Origin: Gaiellasilicea sp963806955
GTDB taxonomy: Bacteria > Actinomycetota > Thermoleophilia > Gaiellales > Gaiellaceae
Direction: 5' to 3'
Length of the DNA: 64,000 nt
Assembly (NCBI GenBank): GCA_963806955.1
Contig: CAWDZG010000001.1
Coordinates: forward strand, 558,001-622,000
Both the position numbers and the translations under genes were made by a program. The number at the start of each line of letters is the position of its first letter. Position 1 is the stretch's first letter. Under the pieces are notes generated by a model. That model searched no databases and was not told the origin of the DNA. It worked only from the letters and a program-made list of their open reading frames with translations. Of this stretch, positions 9,244 through 16,800 are shown in pieces.

Positions 9244-10725
9244 TCAAAATTCCGCCACCGTGCACAAGCTGCCTCCCGTCATCTCGGACGGAATGTCGAT
9301 ACCCAGGAGCCGCAGGGCCGTAGGAGCTAGATCGGACAGCTCGCCGCCGTCCTTTAGCCCCACTTCACTCGAGGTGAGGATGAGCGGAACCGGATTGGTC
9401 GTGTGCGCGGTGTGCGGGCTGACTCCGTCGGCCTCCAGCAACTGCTCCGCGTTGCCGTGATCCGCGGTGACGAGGCAGACGCCGCCGGCCGCATGCGTCG
9501 CCTCGACGACGGTCGCCAGGCACTCGTCCGTGACCTCGACTGCGGCTGTGACCGCAGGAATCGAGCCCGTGTGGCCGACCATGTCCGGGTTGGCGAAGTT
9601 GATCACGGCGAAGCGGTAGCCGGCGCCGATCTCGGCCGCGAACCGGGCAGCGACCTCGCGCGCCGACATCTCCGGCTTGTGGTCATAACTCGGGACATCG
9701 CGCGGGCTCGGCACGAGGATCCGCGTCTCCCCCGCCCACTCCGCCTCGACGCCGCCGTTGAAGAAGTAGGTCACGTGGGCGTACTTCTCGGTCTCGGCGG
9801 CGTGCAGCTGGCGGGCTCCGGCTGCGGCGAGGGTCTCCGCCAGCGTCGCCGGAACCTCCTGCTCGCCGAACGCGACCGGCACCTCGAGCTCGCTCGAGTA
9901 GCTCGTCATCGTCGTCAGGTCGAGCCCCGCCTCGACCAGCTTCTGCGCCAGCTGGCGGCCGCGGTCCGGCCGGAAGTTGAAAAAGATCGCCGCGTCGGAC
10001 GGGCGGAGGCGGGGCGCGCCCGCGACGACGAGCGGCTGCAGGAACTCGTCGGTGACGCCGGCGTCGTAGCTTCGTTGCACATCTTCCAGCACGCTATGCG
10101 TCACGGCTCCCGTCCCGGCGGTGATCGCGTCAAGCGCGAGCTGGGTCCGCTCCCACCGCTGGTCGCGGTCCATCGCGTAGTAGCGGCCGACGACGGTCGC
10201 GAGCCGCTCGGGCGGCAGCTCGGCCAGGTCGGAGACGGCCGACGTGGGCGAGACGTCGCGCCCGTCCGTGAACGCGTGGATCCAGGTTCGCTCCGCCATC
10301 CCCTCGCGCCGTGCGAGCTCGAGCAGCGCCCGCAGGTGGTCGATGTGCGAGTGGACGCCGCCGTAGGAGACGAGCCCGAGCAGGTGGACGTCGCCGCCCC
10401 GCTCCCGGACCCGCGCAAAGGCGGCGACGAGCGCGCGGTTCTCGTAGAGCGAGCCGTCGCCGATCGCGACGTTCACGCGCATCAGGTCCTGGAAGAGGAT
10501 CCGCCCGGAGCCGATCGTCAGGTGGCCGACCTCGGAGTTCCCCATCTGGCCGTCCGGCAGGCCGACCGCCTCGCCGGAGGCCTTCAGCGTCGTGTGCGGG
10601 TACTCGCGCCAGAGCCGGTCGAAGACCGGCGTCGCGGCGAGCTCGACGGCGTTGCCGGGCCCGGGCGGCGCGCAGCCCCAGCCGTCGAGGACGACGAGCG
10701 TTACGAGGTCGAAGCGGCGCGGCAA
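9244..10725 (-). CDS. gpmI: 2,3-bisphosphoglycerate-independent phosphoglycerate mutase
   Basis: Converts 3-phosphoglycerate to 2-phosphoglycerate using a phosphoserine intermediate and two Mn ions. Readable motifs are LVVLDGWG (metal Asp), MGNSEVGHLTIGSGR (catalytic Ser), DGRDVSPTSA, FFNFRPDRGRQL, and the C-terminal NFANPDMVGHTG and VTADHGNAEQ. TTG 10725 is the only start close to the first strand and gives 493 residues, close to the usual ~510. It overlaps tpiA by 25 nt and closes the gap-pgk-tpiA-gpmI operon. Confidence 0.92.
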   Translation of the reverse strand: MPRRFDLVTLVVLDGWGCAPPGPGNAVELAATPVFDRLWREYPHTTLKASGEAVGLPDGQMGNSEVGHLTIGSGRILFQDLMRVNVAIGDGSLYENRALVAAFARVRERGGDVHLLGLVSYGGVHSHIDHLRALLELARREGMAERTWIHAFTDGRDVSPTSAVSDLAELPPERLATVVGRYYAMDRDQRWERTQLALDAITAGTGAVTHSVLEDVQRSYDAGVTDEFLQPLVVAGAPRLRPSDAAIFFNFRPDRGRQLAQKLVEAGLDLTTMTSYSSELEVPVAFGEQEVPATLAETLAAAGARQLHAAETEKYAHVTYFFNGGVEAEWAGETRILVPSPRDVPSYDHKPEMSAREVAARFAAEIGAGYRFAVINFANPDMVGHTGSIPAVTAAVEVTDECLATVVEATHAAGGVCLVTADHGNAEQLLEADGVSPHTAHTTNPVPLILTSSEVGLKDGGELSDLAPTALRLLGIDIPSEMTGGSLCTVAEF

Positions 10726-11393
10726 ATCGCAGCGAAGGAGTCGGGCGCGAGCGAGGCACCGCCCACGAGGGCGCCGTCGATCCCGGGCCGTGAGAGCAGG
10801 CCCGCGGCGTTGTCGGGCTTGACCGAGCCGCCGTAGAGCACCGGCCGGTCGAGCAGCCCCTTGATGAACGCGTGCGCCTCCTCGGCCTGTTCGGGCGTGG
10901 CGGTCAGGCCGGTGCCGATCGCCCAGACCGGCTCGTAGGCGAGCACGAGGCGGTCGTAGCTCCCGGCGGCGAAGCCGATCGCCTCGACCTGGATCTTGAG
11001 CACGAGGTCGGTGTCGCCGGCCTCGCGCTGCTCCAGCGTCTCGCCGACGCACGCGATCACGCCGAGCCCCGCCTCGAGCGCGGCCCGGGCGCGGCGGGCG
11101 ACCGTCTCGTTGCTCTCGCCGAAGAGCTGGCGCCGCTCCGAGTGGCCGACGAGGGCGCCCTGGACGCCGAGCTCGAGCAGCATCCCGGGCGAGACCTCGC
11201 CCGTGTAGGCCCCGTCCGGCTCCCAGTGCACGTTCTGCGCGTACACGGTGCGGCCGGTCTCCACCGCCGCCGCGAGCGAGACGTAGGGCGGGCAGACGAC
11301 GACGTCGACGCCTTCGGTCGGCTCGAAAGCCGCGAGGAAGTCGCGGGTCTCCCCCGGCCCTTTGAACATCTTCCAGTTCCCGGCGATCAGCAT
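10701..11393 (-). CDS. tpiA: Triosephosphate isomerase
   Basis: A 230-residue TIM barrel interconverting dihydroxyacetone phosphate and glyceraldehyde-3-phosphate. Active-site residues are Lys8 in AGNWKM, His84 in VGHSERR and Glu154 in AYEPVWAIGTG; the phosphate-binding end LYGGSVKPDNA and ALVGGASL is intact. ATG 11393 overlaps the pgk stop by one base (TGATG), indicating coupled translation. Slightly short for the family, as expected for a compact N-terminus. Confidence 0.95.
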   Translation of the reverse strand: MLIAGNWKMFKGPGETRDFLAAFEPTEGVDVVVCPPYVSLAAAVETGRTVYAQNVHWEPDGAYTGEVSPGMLLELGVQGALVGHSERRQLFGESNETVARRARAALEAGLGVIACVGETLEQREAGDTDLVLKIQVEAIGFAAGSYDRLVLAYEPVWAIGTGLTATPEQAEEAHAFIKGLLDRPVLYGGSVKPDNAAGLLSRPGIDGALVGGASLAPDSFAAICRAASTS

Positions 11394-12457
11394 CAGGACC
11401 CATTCTCCGGGATTGCCGCGACCGGTATTGCCGCAACCCCGGGGAGCTCCTTGCCCTCGAGCAGCTCGAGCGAGGCGCCGCCGCCGGTCGAGACCCAGGA
11501 GACTCGGTCGTCGAGCCCGAGCTCGTTGATCGCCCGCACCGAGTCGCCGCCGCCGACGACCGTGTAGCCGTCCACTCCCGCAACGGCCTCGGCGACCGCC
11601 TTCGTCCCGCCCGCGAACGGCTCCCACTCGAAGACGCCCATCGGCCCGTTCCAGAAGATCGTCTTCGCGGCGTCGATCCGGCGCGAGAAGTCGGCCCGCG
11701 AGTCGGGGCCGATGTCGAGGCCGAGCCACCCCTCCGGCAAGGCGTCGAAGGCCGCGACCCGCGTCTCTGCATCCTCGGCGAACGAACTCGCGGCGACGAT
11801 GTCGCTCGGCAGGACGACCGGGAAGGAGAGCGGATTGTCGTCACGCAGCTCCTCGGCCATCTTGCCGCCGACGAGCACCTCGTCCGCGCGGCCGCCCAGG
11901 TTCTCGAGCACGCCGAGCTTGTCGGCCACCTTGGCGCCGCCGGTGACGAGCAGGAAGGGGCGCTCGACCTCGCCGAGCAGGCGGCCGAGGTGCTCCAGCT
12001 CGTCGAGCAGGAGCAACCCCGCGTACGCGGGCAGGAGCTCCGCGACGCCGACCGTGGACGCGTGCGCGCGGTGCGCCGAGCCGAAGGCGTCGTTGACGTA
12101 GACGTCGCAGCCCTCCGCGAGCTCTTGGGCGAAGGCCGGATCGTTCGTCGTCTCGCCCGGATGGAAGCGCGTGTTCTCGAGCACCTCGACCCGCGCGTCG
12201 GGCAGGAGCGAGCGCAGGTGCTCGCGCACCGGCTCGATCCGGAAGGCGGGGTCCTCCCCCTTCGGCCGGCCGAGGTGCGAGCAGACGCGGATCCGGGCCG
12301 CGCCGCGCTCGAGCAACAGCTCGAGCGTCGGCAGAGCGGCGCGGATGCGCGTGTCGTCTGCGACCGCGCCGGCCTCGAGCGGCACGTTCAGGTCGGCGCG
12401 GACGAGCACCGTCTTCCCGGCGACGTCGGCGTCGCGGACCGAACGCGGCAGGCGCAC
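11393..12457 (-). CDS. pgk: Phosphoglycerate kinase (short form)
   Basis: Transfers phosphate from 1,3-bisphosphoglycerate to ADP. Motifs seen: VLVRADLNVPL, HLGRPKG, LENTRFHPGE, VNDAFGSAHRAHAS, VTGGAKVADKLGVLENL, FWNGPMGVFE and VSTGGGASLELLEGK. GTG 12457, two bases after the gap stop, gives 354 residues, clearly below the usual 385-400. The deficit is in frame around residues 200-213, where VGGKMAEEL runs almost directly into FPVVLPSDIV and the usual segment of about 25 residues is absent. All catalytic blocks remain, so it should be active. Confidence 0.93.
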   Translation of the reverse strand: MRLPRSVRDADVAGKTVLVRADLNVPLEAGAVADDTRIRAALPTLELLLERGAARIRVCSHLGRPKGEDPAFRIEPVREHLRSLLPDARVEVLENTRFHPGETTNDPAFAQELAEGCDVYVNDAFGSAHRAHASTVGVAELLPAYAGLLLLDELEHLGRLLGEVERPFLLVTGGAKVADKLGVLENLGGRADEVLVGGKMAEELRDDNPLSFPVVLPSDIVAASSFAEDAETRVAAFDALPEGWLGLDIGPDSRADFSRRIDAAKTIFWNGPMGVFEWEPFAGGTKAVAEAVAGVDGYTVVGGGDSVRAINELGLDDRVSWVSTGGGASLELLEGKELPGVAAIPVAAIPENGS

Positions 12458-12459
12458 CG

Positions 12460-13455
12460 CTAGAGCAGCTTGCCGATCAGGTCGACGAGCCGGCACGAGT
12501 AGCCCCACTCGTTGTCGTACCAGCCGAAGACCTTGACCATGTTCCCGTTCACCATCGTCAGCTCGCTGTCGAAGATGCACGAGTAGGGAGAGCGCTGGAT
12601 GTCGGTCGAGACGATCGGGTCCTCCGTGTACTGGAGGTAGCCGTCGAGCGGCCCGGAGGCGGCGGCGCGGAACGCGTCCTTCACCTCGTCGACCGTGGTG
12701 TCGCGCCCGACCTGGACGACGAGGTCGGTGACCGAGCCGGTCGGCACCGGCGCACGCATCGACATCCCGTCGATCTTGCCCTTCAGCTCCGGCATCACGA
12801 CCCCGATCGCGCGCGCGGCCCCCGTCGACGTCGGGATCAGGTTGATCGCGGCGGCGCGGGCGCGGCGGATGTCCTCGTGCGGCAGGTCGAGCACGCGCTG
12901 GTCGTTCGTGTACGCGTGGATCGTGGTCATGAAGCCGCGCTCGACCGTGAACGTGTCGTGCAGCACCTTGGCCATCGGCGCGACGCAGTTGGTCGTGCAG
13001 GAGGCGTTCGAGACGATGTGATGGGCGTCCTTGTCGTAGTCGCCGTCGTTGACGCCGAGCACGAGCGTGATGTCGGGCTCGGTCGCCGGGGCCGAGATCA
13101 CGACCTTCTTCGCGCCGGCGTCGAGATGCTTCTGCGCGCCGTCGCGCTTGGTGAAGAAGCCGGTCGACTCGAGCACGACGTCGACGCCGACATCTCCCCA
13201 CGGGATCGCGCCCGGATCGCGCTCGGAGAAGAGCTTGACCTCCTCGCCGCCGGCGCGGATGACGCCGTCGCCGAGCTCGACCTCACCCGGGAACGGGCCG
13301 AGATTGGAGTCGTACTTGAGCAGGTGCGCCATCGTCGCCTGGTCGCCGAGGTCGTTCGCCGCCACGATCTTGATGTCGCCGCCCCGCTCCAGCTGCGCAC
13401 GGAAGAAATTGCGCCCGATCCGGCCGAAGCCGTTGATGCCGACACGAATAGCCAT
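12460..13455 (-). CDS. gap: Glyceraldehyde-3-phosphate dehydrogenase, type I
   Basis: A 331-residue NAD-dependent enzyme. The dinucleotide fold starts MAIRVGINGFGRIGRN; the catalytic Cys153 lies in SNASCTTNC; the partner His is in the TTIHAYT segment; the C-terminus has WYDNEWGYSCRLVDL. It heads the gap-pgk-tpiA-gpmI run with only 2 nt to pgk. A carboxypeptidase gene ends 33 nt upstream on the same strand. The Asn-Asp dipeptide after the second strand (AANDLGD) favours NAD as cofactor. Confidence 0.96.
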   Translation of the reverse strand: MAIRVGINGFGRIGRNFFRAQLERGGDIKIVAANDLGDQATMAHLLKYDSNLGPFPGEVELGDGVIRAGGEEVKLFSERDPGAIPWGDVGVDVVLESTGFFTKRDGAQKHLDAGAKKVVISAPATEPDITLVLGVNDGDYDKDAHHIVSNASCTTNCVAPMAKVLHDTFTVERGFMTTIHAYTNDQRVLDLPHEDIRRARAAAINLIPTSTGAARAIGVVMPELKGKIDGMSMRAPVPTGSVTDLVVQVGRDTTVDEVKDAFRAAASGPLDGYLQYTEDPIVSTDIQRSPYSCIFDSELTMVNGNMVKVFGWYDNEWGYSCRLVDLIGKLL

Positions 13456-13488
13456 GGGTCCACCCTTGTTCGTTTGCCGCGGCTGAGT

Positions 13489-14976
13489 CTATGCAGCCAG
13501 CGGATACTTGCCGTGCAGATACCGGAGGTACGGGTCCGGATCGAGCCCGCCGCCGGTCAACCGCTCGATCAGCTCGCGCGGCGTGAACTTGCGCCCGTGC
13601 CGCCACACGTTCTCGCCCAGCCAGCCGGCGAGCGCGCCGAACTCCCCCTGCTCGAACTGGTCGTGGACGTCGGGGATCTCGGCCGTGATCCGGTCCCAGA
13701 GCTGGCCGGAGATGACGTTGCCGAGCGCGTAGGTGGAGAAGTAGCCGATCAGGCCCACGGCCCAGTGCATGTCCTGGAGCACGCCGAGCGCGTCGTCGGG
13801 CGGCTCCACCCCGAGGTAGTCGCGCATGCGGGCGTTCCAGACCTCGGGAAGCTCGTCCACCTCGATCGTGCCGGCGAGCAGCTCCTGCTCGAGCTCGAAG
13901 CGGAGGATGATGTGGAGGTTGTAGGTCACCTCGTCCGCCTCGACACGGATGAACGACGGCTCGACCCAGTTGACCGACCGGTACCAGTCGGCGAGCTCCG
14001 CGCCGGCGAAGGCATCCGGGAACGTGCGCTCGAGCACAGGGTAGAAGTGGCGCCAGAACGGGAGGCTGCGGCCGACCATGTTCTCCCAGAGGCGGCTCTG
14101 CGACTCGTGCAGGCCGAGCGAGGCGCCGCGCGCGAGCGGCGTCCGCTCGAACTCGCCCGCGACGCCGTGCTCGTAGAGGCCGTGCCCGCACTCGTGCATC
14201 GTCCCGAAGAGCCCGTCGAGGTTGTCGTCGAAGTACCGGGTCGTCAGACGGATGTCCGTGGTCGCGAGCGAGGATGCGAACGGGTGCACCGCCGGGTCGA
14301 GTCGCCACTCGGAGGGATCGAAGCCGAACCGCTCGATCACCTGCAGCTCGAAGCTCTGCTGGCCAGCGAGCGGGAAGCTCCGGCCGCGCAGCGGGCGCTC
14401 GCCCTCGGCGCGGGCAGCGGCGACGAGCGGCACCTGCGCCTGCTTCAGCTTGTCGAACACGCCGCGCACCTCCGCGGTCTTCATGCCGGGCTCGAAGTCG
14501 TCGAGCAGGACGTCGTAGGGCTCGTCGTAGTCGTCGAAGCACTCGACGTACCGCCGTCGGAGCTCGAGGTTCCGGCGCAGCGCCGGCGCGAAGCGCGCGA
14601 AGTCCTTTTCACGGCGTGCCTCGACCCACACCGGCATCGCCAGCGAGCCCGCGCGCGACATCTCGCCGCGAAGCTCGCCGGGGACGCGCAGCGCCTTCTC
14701 GCGGTCGCGCCGGACGAGCCGGATCAGGCTCGCCTCGTCCGAGTCGTACTCCAGCTCCTCGACGCGGGGCCCGAGCCGGTCGAGCACCCGGCCGAGCTCG
14801 GCGCCCGTCAACGCGTCGTGCGCGAGCCGCTGCAGGGTGGCGAGCTGCTCCGCCCTGACGCCACTGCCGCCCGGCGGCATCTTCACCTGCTGATCCCACG
14901 AGAGCAGTGCTGCCGTCCGCTGGACGTCGTTGATCTCGCCGATCCGCTGCTTCAGCTCCGCGACGCTGCCATCCAT
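13489..14976 (-). CDS. M32 family metallocarboxypeptidase (carboxypeptidase Taq type)
   Basis: A 495-residue zinc carboxypeptidase that removes C-terminal amino acids in the cytosol. It has the HECGH zinc motif in TMHECGHGLYEHG, the downstream glutamate in ASLGLHESQSRLWENM, and the C-terminal substrate-binding segments YNLHIILRFELEQELL and VLQDMHWAVGLIGYF. There is no signal peptide. ATG 14976 is chosen because it gives the normal family length. It lies just upstream of gap and may share its promoter. Confidence 0.92.
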   Translation of the reverse strand: MDGSVAELKQRIGEINDVQRTAALLSWDQQVKMPPGGSGVRAEQLATLQRLAHDALTGAELGRVLDRLGPRVEELEYDSDEASLIRLVRRDREKALRVPGELRGEMSRAGSLAMPVWVEARREKDFARFAPALRRNLELRRRYVECFDDYDEPYDVLLDDFEPGMKTAEVRGVFDKLKQAQVPLVAAARAEGERPLRGRSFPLAGQQSFELQVIERFGFDPSEWRLDPAVHPFASSLATTDIRLTTRYFDDNLDGLFGTMHECGHGLYEHGVAGEFERTPLARGASLGLHESQSRLWENMVGRSLPFWRHFYPVLERTFPDAFAGAELADWYRSVNWVEPSFIRVEADEVTYNLHIILRFELEQELLAGTIEVDELPEVWNARMRDYLGVEPPDDALGVLQDMHWAVGLIGYFSTYALGNVISGQLWDRITAEIPDVHDQFEQGEFGALAGWLGENVWRHGRKFTPRELIERLTGGGLDPDPYLRYLHGKYPLAA

Positions 14977-15153
14977 CGTGACAACCGTATAGACCGCGGC
15001 CGGATCGCGCGCCGTTGCCTGGCCGGAGAACTTCCCACTTGTAATCGAGGTGACGAGCCGTGCCCGATGCCCTACTCTTTGAGGTTGGTGGGTTCGTGCT
15101 CGTCCGTTGCCGAATTCAGACCCCGTTCGGCACCGGCATCGGAGCACGACACG

Positions 15154-15188
15154 CGGAGGGGGAGGTCGTCCTCGGAGCTCCCCCTCCG
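15154..15188. repeat. 11-bp inverted repeat (CGGAGGGGGAG / CTCCCCCTCCG)
   Basis: Perfect arms at 15154-15164 and 15178-15188 with a 13-nt loop. Lies downstream of whiA on the minus strand. Function unknown. Confidence 0.5.
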
Positions 15189-15211
15189 GCCCGCCTGTTC
15201 TGGCTGCGCAG

Positions 15212-15241
15212 ATTCGGATTCTGCGGAAGCAGAATCCGAAT
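15212..15241. repeat. 13-bp inverted repeat around a GGAA loop
   Basis: Perfect arms ATTCGGATTCTGC and GCAGAATCCGAAT around a 4-nt loop, extendable with a short bulge (GCGC on both sides). It is less G+C-rich than its surroundings. It could be a terminator for whiA or a regulator site; no T-tract follows. Confidence 0.55.
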
Positions 15242-15259
15242 GCGCGAAGATCCCTGAAG

Positions 15260-15278
15260 GAGGCCGCTTCGCGGCCTC
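15260..15278 (-). terminator. Possible terminator hairpin after whiA
   Basis: Perfect 8-bp stem GAGGCCGC-TTC-GCGGCCTC starting 43 nt beyond the whiA stop. There is no T-tract, so termination is inferred from position and stem only. Confidence 0.4.
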
Positions 15279-15320
15279 GCCCCGCACGCAGCGCCGCTGA
15301 GCCCGCGCGGCTGAGCCCGC

Positions 15321-16244
15321 TCACGGGTTGCCGGCGAGGTCTTGCAGTTTCTTCAGGCGGCGGTGGACGGAGGCTTTCGAGCTCGGGGGATCGCACCTCG
15401 AGGCAAGCTCCCGCAGCGGCAGCGTCGGGTGGCGAAGCCGGAGCAGCGCAACCTCGAGCAGGCGGTCCGGGAGGCGCTCCAGCGACCCGTCCCGCTGCAG
15501 CGCCCGGAGGGCTTCGAGCTGGTCGTGCGCGGCGCGGCTCGTCCGGACGAGGTTTGCGTGGTCGGCGTTCGCAAGGCGGTTCGCCTCGGCGCGGGCGCCC
15601 GCGACGACCGAGCGCTCCTCGAACGCGAGCACGGTGTCGGTCGCGCCCGCCGCCGTCAGCACCGCCTCGATCGCGTCGACGCCCTTCGCGTACGCGACCG
15701 CATGGCGCCTGCGGTCGAGGACGCCCAGCTGCACATCGTCCCGGGCGGCGACTGCGCGGAGGAACTCGGCGCCGTCGAGGGACGTCGTCCGAAGCTCGAG
15801 GTGCGGCGAGCGCGGCCCGGAGAGGGAGCCGCCGCCCAACAGCGCACCGCGGAGATACGCGCCGCGGCAACACGAGCGACCGACGACCCGCTTGGGCGGA
15901 CGCTCCACGGGCGCGTGCCGCGCGTCGATCACCCCGGCCTCGACGAGCGTGGCGACGGCGTGCGCGTCCCCGCTCACGTGCAGCTGGTAGCGCGTGGCTC
16001 GGTCGAACGCGCGACGCGGGTAGGTGCGGATCTCGGACTGGATGCCGAGCTCGCGCAGAAGCGAGAACCCTCGCCGTGCCACGGCAGCCGTGGCCAGATC
16101 GAGGTGGAGCGCGATCTCGCCGCGGCCGCGCAGATGGACGCTGCCCGCGGAGTGAAAGAGCGCCGAGAGCTCGGCCAGGCGGCAGCACGCGCGCGCGGGC
16201 GCGATCAGGGCGAGCTCGGAACGCAGCTCGTCAGAGAGTCCCAT
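15321..16244 (-). CDS. whiA: WhiA, DNA-binding regulator of cell division
   Basis: WhiA is a transcription regulator of Gram-positive bacteria, needed for septation and sporulation in Streptomyces. The 307-residue protein shows the LAGLIDADG-like N-terminal part (CCRGAYLRGALLGGGSLSGP, YQLHVSG) and the C-terminal helix-turn-helix (LLEVALLRLRHPTLPLRELA, SSKASVHRRLKKLQDLA). ATG 16244 overlaps the ogt end by 14 nt, so ogt and whiA form an operon. In many actinobacteria whiA follows rapZ and yvcK and precedes gap-pgk-tpiA; rapZ and yvcK are missing here. Confidence 0.88.
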   Translation of the reverse strand: MGLSDELRSELALIAPARACCRLAELSALFHSAGSVHLRGRGEIALHLDLATAAVARRGFSLLRELGIQSEIRTYPRRAFDRATRYQLHVSGDAHAVATLVEAGVIDARHAPVERPPKRVVGRSCCRGAYLRGALLGGGSLSGPRSPHLELRTTSLDGAEFLRAVAARDDVQLGVLDRRRHAVAYAKGVDAIEAVLTAAGATDTVLAFEERSVVAGARAEANRLANADHANLVRTSRAAHDQLEALRALQRDGSLERLPDRLLEVALLRLRHPTLPLRELASRCDPPSSKASVHRRLKKLQDLAGNP

Positions 16245-16776
16245 GGCCCTCGAGCCGGAGCAGCCGGCGCTTGTACGCGACGCCGAGGGAGCCGTAGCCG
16301 CCGATGCCGCCCGCGGCCACGACCCGGTGGCAGGGGACGAACAGCGAGAAGCGGTTCTCGGCGCAGAAGGTGCCGGCTGCGCGGGCGGCACGCAGCCGGC
16401 CTGCACGTTCGGAAAGCTCACCGTAGCTGACCACCTCGCCCCACGGGACTGCGCGGAGCGCCTCTGCGAGCGCCGCCTGGAACGGCGTGGCCCAGTCCTC
16501 GTCGAGCGGGACGTCCGCGAACGACATCGGCTCGCCCGCGAAGTAGCTGTGGACGCGTTGGAGCAGATCCGGCACGAAGCCGTTGCGCTCCTGCGACGAC
16601 CCGCCGGATAGCGTTTCGGTAGGGACACCGGGGGTGCCCCTGGGGGGCGTTGGGGGGATCGAGAGCGCGACGCCGCGAGCCGGCGGGTCGTGCGCGACGA
16701 CGACTCGCCCGTCGCCGACCCACAGCTCCCCCACTCCCCAGCCGTCGACGTCGTAGGGATGCCGCGTCACGCGCAT
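16231..16776 (-). CDS. ogt: Methylated-DNA--protein-cysteine methyltransferase
   Basis: A suicide DNA-repair protein that accepts the alkyl group from O6-alkylguanine. The acceptor cysteine is in VPCHRVV, followed by GGYGSLGVAYKRRLLRLEG; the helix-turn-helix region is TPFQAALAEALRAVPWGEVVS-YGELSERAG. The 181-residue length fits single-domain Ogt. ATG 16776 is chosen; the gene is divergent from pruA with 24 bp between starts. Pairing with whiA by a 14-nt overlap is unusual. Confidence 0.88.
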   Translation of the reverse strand: MRVTRHPYDVDGWGVGELWVGDGRVVVAHDPPARGVALSIPPTPPRGTPGVPTETLSGGSSQERNGFVPDLLQRVHSYFAGEPMSFADVPLDEDWATPFQAALAEALRAVPWGEVVSYGELSERAGRLRAARAAGTFCAENRFSLFVPCHRVVAAGGIGGYGSLGVAYKRRLLRLEGHGTL

Positions 16777-16800
16777 CGCCGCCGACTCTACAATCGCCGC

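Larger units (their letters stand above)
14977..15320. other. Gene-free region between whiA and the M32 gene, with three inverted repeats
   Basis: No convincing gene: short frames here lack ribosome sites and family features. The region must hold the end of the ogt-whiA transcript and the promoter of the carboxypeptidase/gap operon. It holds three separate perfect inverted repeats, listed individually. Confidence 0.6.

Noticed and set aside
11393..12457. Frameshift in pgk to explain its short length
   Set aside because: The frame is continuous with conserved residues on both sides of the gap; the deletion is in frame.
14977..15320. Short frames between the M32 gene and whiA
   Set aside because: They span the inverted repeats, lack ribosome sites and show no protein-like composition.
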